Part shown: in pieces, positions 40,889 to 48,544 of the stretch
How the letters are laid out: every line of letters starts with the position of its first letter
How positions within the stretch are numbered: position 1 is the stretch's first letter
The notes under the pieces: model-generated
The model's input: the letters and a program-made list of their open reading frames with translations, nothing else
Databases searched by the model: none
Told to the model about the DNA's origin: nothing
Translations under genes and position numbers: made by a program
Origin: Chromobacterium phragmitis
Lineage (GTDB): Bacteria; Pseudomonadota; Gammaproteobacteria; Burkholderiales; Chromobacteriaceae
DNA: 64,000 nt
Direction: 5' to 3'
NCBI RefSeq assembly: GCF_003325475.1
Contig: NZ_CP029495.1
Coordinates: forward strand, 1,798,001 to 1,862,000

Positions 40889-40963
40889 CCCTGAGGAACC
40901 GTTTGGCCTCGCCGCGTCCAACCCTTATCATCGGGCGCTTGCCCATTCCGCGACGGAGCCGCC

Positions 40964-41785
40964 ATGTTCACGCTTTCCTCCCTGACGCTGGCCGCCTACG
41001 GCCTGCTGGCGCTGGGACTGACCGCCGCCAGCCTGCGCCAGGAAGCGCCCGGCTGGATCGCCCTGATCACCAGCGCGATGCTGGCGCTGGCCGCCGGCCT
41101 GTTGCAGCCGCTGGGCGCGCTGGCGGTGACCGCCGTCGCCGGATTGACGCTGGCGTTGCGCCGCTACCCGCGACCGGAGCTGTACCTGGTGTGGATCGCC
41201 GCGCTGCTGGCGCTGGCGGTGCACGCGCTGCCCGGTTTCGACAATCCGCTGCTGTGGCAGGGCAAAGCCAGCGCCGACAGCGCGCCGTACCGGTTGTTCT
41301 GGAGCTACGACAAGGGCGTGGCCGGCTTGCTGCTGCTGCTGAATCTCGCCCGCGCGCCGCTGCCGCAGCGGCAACTGGGCTGGCCGGCGGCGGCGGTCGG
41401 CGCGCTGGCGCTGCTGTTCGTGCTCGGCATCGCCGCCGCCACCGGCGTCATCGGTTTCTCGCCGAAATGGCCGGCTTGGCTGCTGCCGTGGCTGTTGGCC
41501 AACTGTTTCCTGGTGTCGCTGGTGGAAGAAGCTTTTTTCCGCGCCGGCATCCAGCGCTGGCTGGAGCTGCGCACCGAGCCCTTCGCCGCGCTGATGGCGG
41601 CGTCGCTGCTGTTCGGCCTGGCCCACTTCGCCGGCGGCTGGGCCTGGGTGGGGTTGGCCACGCTGGCCGGCATCGGCTACGGACTGATCTACGCCGCCCG
41701 CCGCCAGCTGTGGCTGGCCGTGCTGGCGCATCTGGGCTTCAACACGCTGCACCTGTTGCTGTTCGCCTATCCGAAACTGGCGTGA
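40964..41785 (+). CDS. CPBP-family intramembrane metalloprotease
   Basis: 273-aa polytopic protein with about eight membrane segments. The catalytic motifs of the CPBP (CAAX protease and bacteriocin-processing) family are clear: E188-E189-A-F-F-R, FGLAHFAGG and HLGFNTLHL, each in a membrane helix. Substrates are unknown; relatives process bacteriocins or act as self-immunity proteins, but no bacteriocin gene is adjacent. A single gene followed by a 124-bp gap to purE. Confidence 0.85.
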   Translation: MFTLSSLTLAAYGLLALGLTAASLRQEAPGWIALITSAMLALAAGLLQPLGALAVTAVAGLTLALRRYPRPELYLVWIAALLALAVHALPGFDNPLLWQGKASADSAPYRLFWSYDKGVAGLLLLLNLARAPLPQRQLGWPAAAVGALALLFVLGIAAATGVIGFSPKWPAWLLPWLLANCFLVSLVEEAFFRAGIQRWLELRTEPFAALMAASLLFGLAHFAGGWAWVGLATLAGIGYGLIYAARRQLWLAVLAHLGFNTLHLLLFAYPKLA

Positions 41786-41909
41786 AGGCGGGAATTCGAG
41801 ACAGCTTTATTCTCTAACTATCTTGATCTGAAAATAAAAAACCATAACGGGCAGGGAGCGCAGTCGGGTAAAATCGCGGCTTCTTCGTCATTCTGCGAGC
41901 AGCGTTTCC

Positions 41910-42398
41910 ATGATTGAAGTCGGCATCGTGATGGGTAGCAACAGCGACTGGGAAGTGATGCGGCACGCCGCGAGCATGCTGAAGCGTTTCGGCATCGCCT
42001 GCGAAACCCGCGTCGTCTCCGCCCACCGCACCCCGGACCTGTTGTTCCAATACGCGGAAGAAGCCGCGCCGCGCGGCTTGAAAGCCATCATCGCCGGCGC
42101 CGGCGGCGCCGCCCACCTGCCGGGCATGCTGGCGGCCAAAACCCCCGTGCCGGTGCTGGGCGTGCCGGTGCCGTCCAAATACCTGCGCGGCGAGGATTCG
42201 CTGCTGTCCATCGTGCAGATGCCCAAGGGCATACCGGTCGCCACCTTCGCCATCGGCGAGGCCGGCGCCGCCAACGCCGCGCTGTTCGCGGTGGCGATGC
42301 TGGCCGCCGCCCGCCCGGAGTTGGCCGAGCAACTGGTCGCCTTCCGCCGGGAACAGGAACAAACCGTGCTGGCGATGACGCTGCCGGAGGTTGAATAA
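41910..42398 (+). CDS. purE: N5-carboxyaminoimidazole ribonucleotide mutase
   Basis: Class I PurE converts N5-CAIR to CAIR in purine synthesis. It is 162 aa with GIVMGSNSDWEVM at the N-terminus and the catalytic VVSAHRTPDLL and AGAGGAAHLPGM segments. It overlaps purK by one base (TAATG); together they replace the CO2-dependent class II enzyme. A possible -10 (TAAAAT) lies about 45 bp upstream. No PurR box was recognised. Confidence 0.96.
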   Translation: MIEVGIVMGSNSDWEVMRHAASMLKRFGIACETRVVSAHRTPDLLFQYAEEAAPRGLKAIIAGAGGAAHLPGMLAAKTPVPVLGVPVPSKYLRGEDSLLSIVQMPKGIPVATFAIGEAGAANAALFAVAMLAAARPELAEQLVAFRREQEQTVLAMTLPEVE

Positions 42399-43528
42399 TG
42401 GCCGCCATCCTGCCGCCGGCGATGCTGGGCATACTGGGCGGCGGCCAGCTGGGCCGCATGTTCGCCGTGGCCGCCAAGACCATGGGCTACCGCGTCGCCG
42501 TGCTGGACCCGGACGAAAACGCCCCCGCCGCCGCCTTCGCCGACCGCCATATCCGCGCGCCGTACAACGACCCGGCCGCGCTGCGCGAGCTGGCCGACAG
42601 CTGCGCAGCCGTCACCACCGAATTCGAAAACGTTAACGCCGACGCGATGCGCGAGCTGGCGCGCCGCACCCGCGTGTCGCCGTCCGGCGATTGCGTCGCC
42701 GTCGCCCAGGACCGCATCGCGGAGAAAAGCTGGATCAACAAGGCCGGCCTGCCCACCGCGCCGTATCTGGCCATCGAGAGCGTGGAGGACATCCAAGTGG
42801 ACCTGGCGCCCTACCTGCCCGGCATCCTGAAAACCGCCCGCCTGGGCTACGACGGCAAGGGCCAGGCGCGGGTGAAGACCGCGGCCGAGGCGCGCGCCGC
42901 CTACGCCAATCTGGGCGGCCAGGCCTGCGTGCTGGAAAAGATGCTGGACCTCAAGCTGGAAGTGTCGGCCATCGTCACCCGCGTCAGCGCGGCGCAGAGC
43001 GCGGTGTTCCCGGTGGCGGAAAACATCCACCAGGACGGCATCCTCGACGAATCCATCGTGCCGGCCCGCATCGCTCCGGCGCTGGCCAAGCAGGCGCAGG
43101 AGATGGCCCAGAAGCTGGCCGACGCGCTGGACTACGTCGGCGTGCTGGCGGTGGAGTTCTTCGTGTTGCAGGACGACAGACTGGTAGTCAATGAAATCGC
43201 CCCGAGGCCGCACAATTCCGGCCACTACACGCTCACCGCCTGTCTGACCGATCAGTTCCAGCAGCAGGTGCGCGCGATGTGCGGCCTGCTGCCGGGCCGC
43301 ACCGACCTGCTCAGCCCGGTGGTGATGGTGAACCTGCTGGGCGACGTGTGGAAAGACGACGGCCACGAGCCCAACTGGGACGTGCTGGCCGAGGCCCCTA
43401 ACGCCCAGCTGCACCTGTACGGCAAGAAGCAGGCGCGGCCGGGCCGCAAGATGGGCCACTTCAACGTGATGGCCGCCAGCGCAGACGAGGCGCTGGACCA
43501 GGCCAGGGCGTTGAAGGACACCTTGTAG
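42398..43528 (+). CDS. purK: N5-carboxyaminoimidazole ribonucleotide synthase
   Basis: ATP-grasp enzyme that carboxylates AIR with bicarbonate to give N5-CAIR for PurE. It is 376 aa. Landmarks: LGILGGGQLGRMFAVAA at the N-terminus, KTARLGYDGKGQARV (ATP-binding), VEFFVLQDDRLVVNEIAPRPHNSGHYTL (metal and AIR site). It is coupled to purE and ended by a stem-loop at 43535-43565. Confidence 0.96.
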   Translation: MAAILPPAMLGILGGGQLGRMFAVAAKTMGYRVAVLDPDENAPAAAFADRHIRAPYNDPAALRELADSCAAVTTEFENVNADAMRELARRTRVSPSGDCVAVAQDRIAEKSWINKAGLPTAPYLAIESVEDIQVDLAPYLPGILKTARLGYDGKGQARVKTAAEARAAYANLGGQACVLEKMLDLKLEVSAIVTRVSAAQSAVFPVAENIHQDGILDESIVPARIAPALAKQAQEMAQKLADALDYVGVLAVEFFVLQDDRLVVNEIAPRPHNSGHYTLTACLTDQFQQQVRAMCGLLPGRTDLLSPVVMVNLLGDVWKDDGHEPNWDVLAEAPNAQLHLYGKKQARPGRKMGHFNVMAASADEALDQARALKDTL

Positions 43529-43534
43529 CGAAAG

Positions 43535-43565
43535 AAATGGCGAGGCCGGCGGCTTCGCCATTTTT
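43535..43565 (+). terminator. Terminator between purK and fosA
   Basis: AAATGGCGA/TCGCCATTT stem, then T5. It ends eight bases before the fosA start codon. Confidence 0.8.
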
Positions 43566-43572
43566 CATCCCG

Positions 43573-43989
43573 ATGCAGCTGAACGGACTCAACCATCTGA
43601 CCCTGGCGGTCGCCGACCTCGACCGGTCCTGGGACTTCTACCACGGCCTGCTCGGCGCCCGTCCGCACGCGCGCTGGGCCGGCGGCGCCTACCTGAGCCT
43701 GGGCGAACTGTGGCTGTGCCTGTCGCTGGACGCGCCCGAACCCGGCAGCGGCTACACCCATTACGCGTTCGACGTCGCGCCCGCCGATTTTCCGGCCTGG
43801 ACCGAGCGGCTCAGCGCGGCCGGCGTCGGCGTGTGGAAAGACAACCATAGCGAGGGCGGCTCGTTTTATTTTCTGGACCCGGACGGCCACCGGCTGGAGC
43901 TGCACGTCGGCTCGCTGCAAAGCCGCCTCGCCGCCTGCCGCGCCCAGCCTTACCGGGACATGGTGTTCTTCGACCAGGAGGCCTGCTGA
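43573..43989 (+). CDS. fosA: FosA-type fosfomycin glutathione transferase
   Basis: 138-aa VOC-fold enzyme that adds glutathione to fosfomycin. The Mn2+ ligands H8, H63 and E109 are present, as are T10, K89 and the K+-loop residues S93, E94 and S97, with Y99 and R118. The run NGLNHLTLAVADL ... SFYFLDPDGHRLELHVGSL ... SRLAACR parallels Pseudomonas FosA almost throughout. ATG 43573 aligns with the FosA start; ATG 43537 lies inside the terminator stem and would add 12 unsupported residues. No ribosome site is obvious, so expression may be low or dependent on read-through. Confidence 0.85.
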   Translation: MQLNGLNHLTLAVADLDRSWDFYHGLLGARPHARWAGGAYLSLGELWLCLSLDAPEPGSGYTHYAFDVAPADFPAWTERLSAAGVGVWKDNHSEGGSFYFLDPDGHRLELHVGSLQSRLAACRAQPYRDMVFFDQEAC

Positions 43990-44678
43990 TGGGCGCGATA
44001 GACGATCTGCGTGACGCGCTGGCCGCCGCCGCCGATCCGGCGCGCGCGCCGGCGATGCGCGCCTATATGCGCGACCGGTTCGACTTCCTCGGCGTCGCCG
44101 CGCCGGCCAGGCGCAAGGCTGCCGCCGCCTGGATCCGCTCGCAGGACGCGGCCGGCCCCGACGGCTGGCTGGAACTGGCCGACGCGCTGTGGCGGCAGCC
44201 GGAGCGCGAATTCCAGTACGTGGCGGTGGACCTGCTGGCCCGCCATGCCCCCGAATTGCCGGCGGCCGCCTTGCCGCGGCTGCTGGCGCTGGTTGCCGCC
44301 AAATCCTGGTGGGACACCGTCGACGGTTTGGCGGCCTGGATCATCGGCGAGCTGGTCCGCGCCCGGCGCGTGCTCCAAACCGACACAGACCGGCTGTCCG
44401 GCGACGGCGATTTCTGGCTGCGCCGCGTCGCCATCCTGCACCAGCTGTACTGGAAGCGCGACACCGACGCCGAACGGCTGTTCCGCTACTGCGCGGCCAA
44501 CGCCGCCGATCCCGAATTCTTCATCCGCAAGGCGATAGGCTGGGCCTTGCGCGAATACGCCTATACCGACGCCGAGGCCGTGCGCGGCTTCGTCGCGTCC
44601 GCCGCGCTGTCGCCGCTGTCGCGGCGAGAGGCGCTGAAACGAATCCAACAGAAACCCCTGCCCGCGAAGGACGCATGA
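43989..44678 (+). CDS. DNA alkylation repair protein, AlkD-like
   Basis: 229-aa HEAT-like-repeat protein of the AlkC/AlkD superfamily, which removes bulky or positively charged alkylated bases. MRAYMRDRFDFLGVAAPARR near the N-terminus, EREFQYVAVDLL, and KSWWDTVDGLAAWIIG (the Trp-Asp pair used in catalysis), then FIRKAIGWALREY are characteristic. The start overlaps the fosA stop by one base (TGATG), so they are coupled; the downstream purC also starts within its stop codon. Confidence 0.87.
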   Translation: MGAIDDLRDALAAAADPARAPAMRAYMRDRFDFLGVAAPARRKAAAAWIRSQDAAGPDGWLELADALWRQPEREFQYVAVDLLARHAPELPAAALPRLLALVAAKSWWDTVDGLAAWIIGELVRARRVLQTDTDRLSGDGDFWLRRVAILHQLYWKRDTDAERLFRYCAANAADPEFFIRKAIGWALREYAYTDAEAVRGFVASAALSPLSRREALKRIQQKPLPAKDA

Positions 44679-45556
44679 TGACCGGACTCAACACCACCAA
44701 CCTGACCAGCCTGAAAAAGATCTACTCCGGCAAGGTGCGCGATCTGTACGAGATCGACGGCCAGCGCATGCTGATGATCGCCACCGACCGGCTGTCCGCC
44801 TTCGACGTGATCCTGGATGACCCGATCCCGGCCAAGGGCCAGATCCTGACCGCCATCTCCAATTTCTGGTTCGACAAGCTCAAGGACGTGGTGCCCAACC
44901 ACCTGACCGGCGACCAGCCGGAAGACGTGGTGGCGGCGGAAGACCTGCCGCAAGTGGAAGGCCGCGCCGTGGTCGCCAAGCGCCTGAAAGCGGTGCCGAT
45001 CGAGGCGGTGGTGCGCGGCTACCTGGCCGGCTCCGGCTGGAAGGAATACCAGCAGTCCGGCGCCATCTGCGGCGTGGCGCTGCCGGCCGGCCTGCGCGAG
45101 GCGGACCAGTTGCCCGAGCCCATTTTCACGCCGTCCACCAAGGCGGCGGTGGGCGACCACGACGAGAACATCAGCTTCGCCCAGTGCGAGGCCATCGTCG
45201 GCAAGGAACTGGCGGCCCAGGTGCGCGACACTGCCATCCTGCTGTACAAGACGGCGGCCGAATACGCCGCCACCCGCGGCATCATCATCTGCGACACCAA
45301 GTTCGAGTTCGGACTGGACGAAAACGGCGTGCTGACGCTGATGGACGAGGCGCTGACGCCGGACTCCAGCCGCTTCTGGCCGGCCGACAGCTACCAGCCG
45401 GGCAGCAATCCGCCGTCCTTCGACAAGCAGTTCGTCCGCGACTGGCTGGAAGCCTCCGGCTGGAACAAGCAGGCGCCGGCCCCGGCCGTGCCGCTGGAGG
45501 TGCGCGAGAAGACCGCCGCCAAGTACCGCGAGGCGCTGGAACGCCTGGCCGGCTGA
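44678..45556 (+). CDS. purC: SAICAR synthetase (phosphoribosylaminoimidazole-succinocarboxamide synthase)
   Basis: Condenses CAIR with aspartate, the step after PurEK. It is 292 aa, the longer PurC type found in beta-proteobacteria and yeast. Landmarks: KKIYSGKVRDLYEIDGQ, RLSAFDVILDDPIP, VEAVVRGYLAGSGWKEY and DTKFEFGLDENG, and EALTPDSSRFWP. ATG 44678 has AAGGA six bases upstream; ATG 44675 just before it is equally in frame. It follows the AlkD gene directly although that is unrelated to purines. Confidence 0.95.
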   Translation: MTGLNTTNLTSLKKIYSGKVRDLYEIDGQRMLMIATDRLSAFDVILDDPIPAKGQILTAISNFWFDKLKDVVPNHLTGDQPEDVVAAEDLPQVEGRAVVAKRLKAVPIEAVVRGYLAGSGWKEYQQSGAICGVALPAGLREADQLPEPIFTPSTKAAVGDHDENISFAQCEAIVGKELAAQVRDTAILLYKTAAEYAATRGIIICDTKFEFGLDENGVLTLMDEALTPDSSRFWPADSYQPGSNPPSFDKQFVRDWLEASGWNKQAPAPAVPLEVREKTAAKYREALERLAG

Positions 45557-45567
45557 ACGCCGCCGCC

Positions 45568-45588
45568 GCCGCCGGCCTTGCCGGCGGC
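45568..45588 (+). terminator. GC stem-loop after purC
   Basis: Perfect GCCGCCGGC/GCCGGCGGC with CTT loop. No T run, so it is a possible factor-independent end only with help, or an RNA-stabilising stem. Confidence 0.4.
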
Positions 45589-45652
45589 ATGTCTTGAGCA
45601 TTGACTGGCATTGCGTCTAATATCGGGCATCCGTTTCAGATACCGCAATGTC

Positions 45653-46234
45653 ATGACCATTCCGCAACCGATGCTGGCCACGGCCCGTCTCAGGCTGTTG
45701 CCCGCCGATCCGGCCCTGGCCGCATCCATGCTGGAGCACCAGCTGCGCAACCGCGAGCACTTCGCGCCCTGGGACCCGACGCCAGGCGAGCAGTTCTACA
45801 CCGAAACCTACTGGACCATGCAGCTGCGCCAGCGCGCGCGCGACTGGGAGGACGGCGGCGGCGCGCGCTTCCTGCTGGCGGCCCAGGCCCGGCCGGAGCG
45901 GGTGATCGGCACCGTCAGCCTCAGCAATATCGTGCGCGGCGTATTCCAGGCCTGCCATCTCGGCTATGGCATAGACCACGCGCATCAAGGCCAAGGGCTG
46001 ATGCGCGAGGCGCTGGAGGCGGCCATCGGCTTCGCTTTCGACGAACTGAAGCTGCACCGCATCCAGGCCAACTACCAGCCCGCCAATGTCCGCAGCGCGG
46101 CGCTGCTCAAGCGGCTGGGCTTTGTCGTGGAAGGCCGGGCCAAGGATTATCTGTATATCAACGGCGCCTGGCGCGACCACGTGCTGACCGCGCTGACCTG
46201 CCCGCATTTCGACAGCCGGGCGTTGCTCGGCTGA
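45653..46234 (+). CDS. GNAT acetyltransferase, RimJ/RimL-like
   Basis: 193-aa N-acetyltransferase. The family pattern TARLRLLPADPALA at the start, GTVSLSNIVRGVFQACHLGY, HQGQGLMREALEAAIGFAF (acetyl-CoA loop) and ANVRSAALLKRLGFVVEGRAKDY identifies the ribosomal-protein acetyltransferase-like group (RimJ acetylates S5). It is 18 bp before the cysteine hydrolase gene. The start at 45653 follows a weak ribosome site; 45611 would add 14 residues. Confidence 0.85.
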   Translation: MTIPQPMLATARLRLLPADPALAASMLEHQLRNREHFAPWDPTPGEQFYTETYWTMQLRQRARDWEDGGGARFLLAAQARPERVIGTVSLSNIVRGVFQACHLGYGIDHAHQGQGLMREALEAAIGFAFDELKLHRIQANYQPANVRSAALLKRLGFVVEGRAKDYLYINGAWRDHVLTALTCPHFDSRALLG

Positions 46235-46251
46235 ACACAATGGAGAAAATC

Positions 46252-46788
46252 ATGAAGCAAGCCCTGTTGGTGATAGACGTGCAAAGCGGCATGTTCGACC
46301 AGGCGCCGTTTCCGGACGATATGGAGGCGGTGCTGGAGCGGATCAACGGCCTGGCCGAGCGCGCCCGCGCCGCCGGCGCGCCTGTGATCTGGGTTCAGCA
46401 TGAAAGCCCGGCAGGCCTGCTCGGCCGCGGCGGCCCCGGTTGGCAATTGGCCGCCGGCCTGCGCACCGCAGATGGCGACCGCTACTTGGCCAAGACCACG
46501 CCGGATTCTTTTTTGCGCACCGAGCTGGACGCGCTGTTGAAGCAGCTGGGCGTGGAGAGCGTGGCGATCTGCGGCTACGCCAGCGAGTTCTGCGTCGACA
46601 CCACCACCCGCAGCGCGCTGGCGCGCGGCATCCCGGTGACCCTGGCCGGCGATGCCCACACCACCCACGACAAGCCGCACGCCAAGGCCGCGGTGATCCG
46701 CGCCCACCACAGCTTCGCCCTCGGCAACCTGTCCAGCTTCGGCACGCCCATCGCGGTGAAGGACGCCGCCGACATCGCCTTCGATTGA
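46252..46788 (+). CDS. Isochorismatase-family cysteine hydrolase
   Basis: 178-aa hydrolase with the catalytic triad D9 (LVIDVQ), K81 (LAKTTPDSF) and C114 (ASEFCVDTT), and a cis-peptide-like GYASEF before the Cys. Relatives include nicotinamidases and small amide hydrolases, and the substrate is not evident. GGAG lies about eight bases before the ATG. It is preceded by the GNAT gene and followed by an alpha/beta hydrolase gene 16 bp downstream, so these three are likely one transcript. Confidence 0.87.
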   Translation: MKQALLVIDVQSGMFDQAPFPDDMEAVLERINGLAERARAAGAPVIWVQHESPAGLLGRGGPGWQLAAGLRTADGDRYLAKTTPDSFLRTELDALLKQLGVESVAICGYASEFCVDTTTRSALARGIPVTLAGDAHTTHDKPHAKAAVIRAHHSFALGNLSSFGTPIAVKDAADIAFD

Positions 46789-46804
46789 CCGCCAAAGGAA
46801 GCCC

Positions 46805-47740
46805 ATGCGCCGCCTTGCCCTGACCGCCGCCGACGGCGTCGACATCCCCTTGTGCCGATGGCTGCCCGAGGGCGCGCCGCGCGCGGCGCTGCTGATTTCG
46901 CACGGCATGAGCGAGCACGCCGCGCGCTACGACCGTTTCGCCCAAACGCTGACGGCCGCCGGCTACGCGGTATACGCTCACGACCATCGCGGCCACGGCG
47001 CGTCGGCCATGCCGCGCGGCTTCTTCGCCGCCGACGACGGCTGGCGCAAGGTGGTGGACGATGTGGAGGCGGTGCGCCGCCACGCCGCCGCCGCGCATCC
47101 AGGGCTGCCGGTCGTCTTGCTTGGCCACAGCATGGGCAGCTTCATCGCCCGCGCGCACTTCCTGCGCCATGGCGACAAGCTGTCCGGACTGATGTTGTCG
47201 TCCACCGGCTATCGCCAGCGGCCGCTGGCCAGGCTGCTGGGCGCGCTGGCGCGCTTCCTGGGCCGCAGCGGCGGCTGGGACCATCCCAGCCGGCTGATGG
47301 CGGCGCTGGTGTTCGGCAGCTTCAATCTGGGTTTCCCGCCGTGGCGCACCAAGATGGAGTGGCTGAGCCGCGACGCGGCCGAGGTGGACGCCTACCTGGC
47401 CGATCCGGATTGCGGCTTCGATCCCGCGCCCGGCCTGTGGGCCGATCTGTTCGCCGGCATCGTCGAGCTGGAGAATGGCGAGGCGGCGGGCAAAGGCCTC
47501 AACCGCCGCTGCCCCATCCTGCTGTTCGCCGGCAGCCGCGATCCGGTCAGCCTGGGGCGGCTGGCGTTGGGCCAGCTGGAGATACGCTACCGCGACGCCG
47601 GCGCGCTGGACCTGCAAAGCAAGGTCTATCCCGGCGGGCGGCACGAGATGCTGAACGAGCGCAACCGCGAGGAAGTGGCGGCCGACATCCTGGACTGGCT
47701 GAACAGGATATCGGCGACGCGGGCCGCGTCAGCCGCTTGA
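46805..47740 (+). CDS. Alpha/beta hydrolase, monoacylglycerol lipase-like
   Basis: 311-aa serine hydrolase. LLISHGMSEHAARYDRFAQ and AHDHRGHGASA match the lysophospholipase/monoglyceride lipase group, with the nucleophile in G107-H-S109-M-G. The C-terminal GGRHEMLNE carries the catalytic His and SRDPVS the Asp region. It would cleave esters of monoacylglycerol type. The AAAGGAAGCCC before the ATG is a good ribosome site. Confidence 0.88.
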   Translation: MRRLALTAADGVDIPLCRWLPEGAPRAALLISHGMSEHAARYDRFAQTLTAAGYAVYAHDHRGHGASAMPRGFFAADDGWRKVVDDVEAVRRHAAAAHPGLPVVLLGHSMGSFIARAHFLRHGDKLSGLMLSSTGYRQRPLARLLGALARFLGRSGGWDHPSRLMAALVFGSFNLGFPPWRTKMEWLSRDAAEVDAYLADPDCGFDPAPGLWADLFAGIVELENGEAAGKGLNRRCPILLFAGSRDPVSLGRLALGQLEIRYRDAGALDLQSKVYPGGRHEMLNERNREEVAADILDWLNRISATRAASAA

Positions 47741-47794
47741 CGCGGCAGCTTGCCGGCGCGGCCCGCAGCCGGGGGGAGGGCGCGGCTGGCCGCG

Positions 47795-48361
47795 CTAGGA
47801 TTCGATCAGATCCGCCTTGCCATCCAGGCCCATTAGATAGGTATCCACCGTCAGGTGCGGGTACTTGGCGGCGATTTGCCACTTCATGGCAGTCAGCGCC
47901 CGGGAGTGGATTTTGGACTCTTTCGCGGGATCCTTGGCAAAGTCTTCGCCGAACGCCACTTTGTAGGCGCCGCAGTCGCGATGGTCCAGCAATACCACCC
48001 GCTTGATGTGGTGCAGATCGATCGCTACGCCCAAGTGCTGCCAGAAGGTGGCGTTCCAGTCCGGAAATTTATCGGTAATGGCGGTCAACGATGCGCCGGC
48101 CAGCACGATGTGATCGTACTTGCCGCGCAGTCCCTGGCCATCCATGAATTCGCCGAAAGCGTGGACCAGTCGGTAATCCATGCAAGACAGCAACAAGGCG
48201 TCGGTGCCGCCGGCCGCCCAGCTGACGCGCGGCGCGAAGCTGCCCAGCAGCACGGCGCCGCCGCCCAGCGCGGCCAGTTTCAGAAAACCGCGGCGGCCCA
48301 GCTCGCGCTCCTGGAGCGGGGTCAGACAATCGCCGTGAGCGTGGCGCGATGATTCACACAT
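47795..48361 (-). CDS. Exported beta-carbonic-anhydrase-like protein
   Basis: 188-aa protein with an N-terminal twin-arginine signal (GRRGFLKLAALGGGAVLLG, residues 22-40). The mature part has S-C60-M-D62-Y-R64 and D-H127-R-D-C130-G, the zinc-binding Cys-His-Cys set and the Asp/Arg dyad of beta-carbonic anhydrases, but it is shorter than the usual ~200-aa mature enzyme. It probably works in the periplasm; activity is an inference. It is divergent from fadH, sharing a 183-bp region. Confidence 0.78.
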   Translation of the reverse strand: MCESSRHAHGDCLTPLQERELGRRGFLKLAALGGGAVLLGSFAPRVSWAAGGTDALLLSCMDYRLVHAFGEFMDGQGLRGKYDHIVLAGASLTAITDKFPDWNATFWQHLGVAIDLHHIKRVVLLDHRDCGAYKVAFGEDFAKDPAKESKIHSRALTAMKWQIAAKYPHLTVDTYLMGLDGKADLIES

Positions 48362-48440
48362 CTTGTTCTCCTTGTCATGACGGAAAGTGCCGTCTCAGCG
48401 ATTATAGATGCCTTCCCCGCGGCATCGCTGCGCGATGCCG

Positions 48441-48469
48441 TTGACAACTTACTTACCAGTAAGTATCTT
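48441..48469 (+). promoter_or_regulatory. fadH promoter with an operator in the spacer
   Basis: -35 TTGACA (48441-48446), 17-bp spacer, -10 TATCTT (48464-48469). A perfect palindrome ACTTACT-TACC-AGTAAGT fills 48447-48464, so a bound repressor would block RNA polymerase. The repressor type (TetR-like) is inferred only from the shape. Confidence 0.6.
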
Positions 48470-48544
48470 GGCCGCAGGGTTGACATCGCCAGACGAATCA
48501 AAGGCTTGGACGCAACCGGGCCGACAACGACACGAGGAAGAAAC

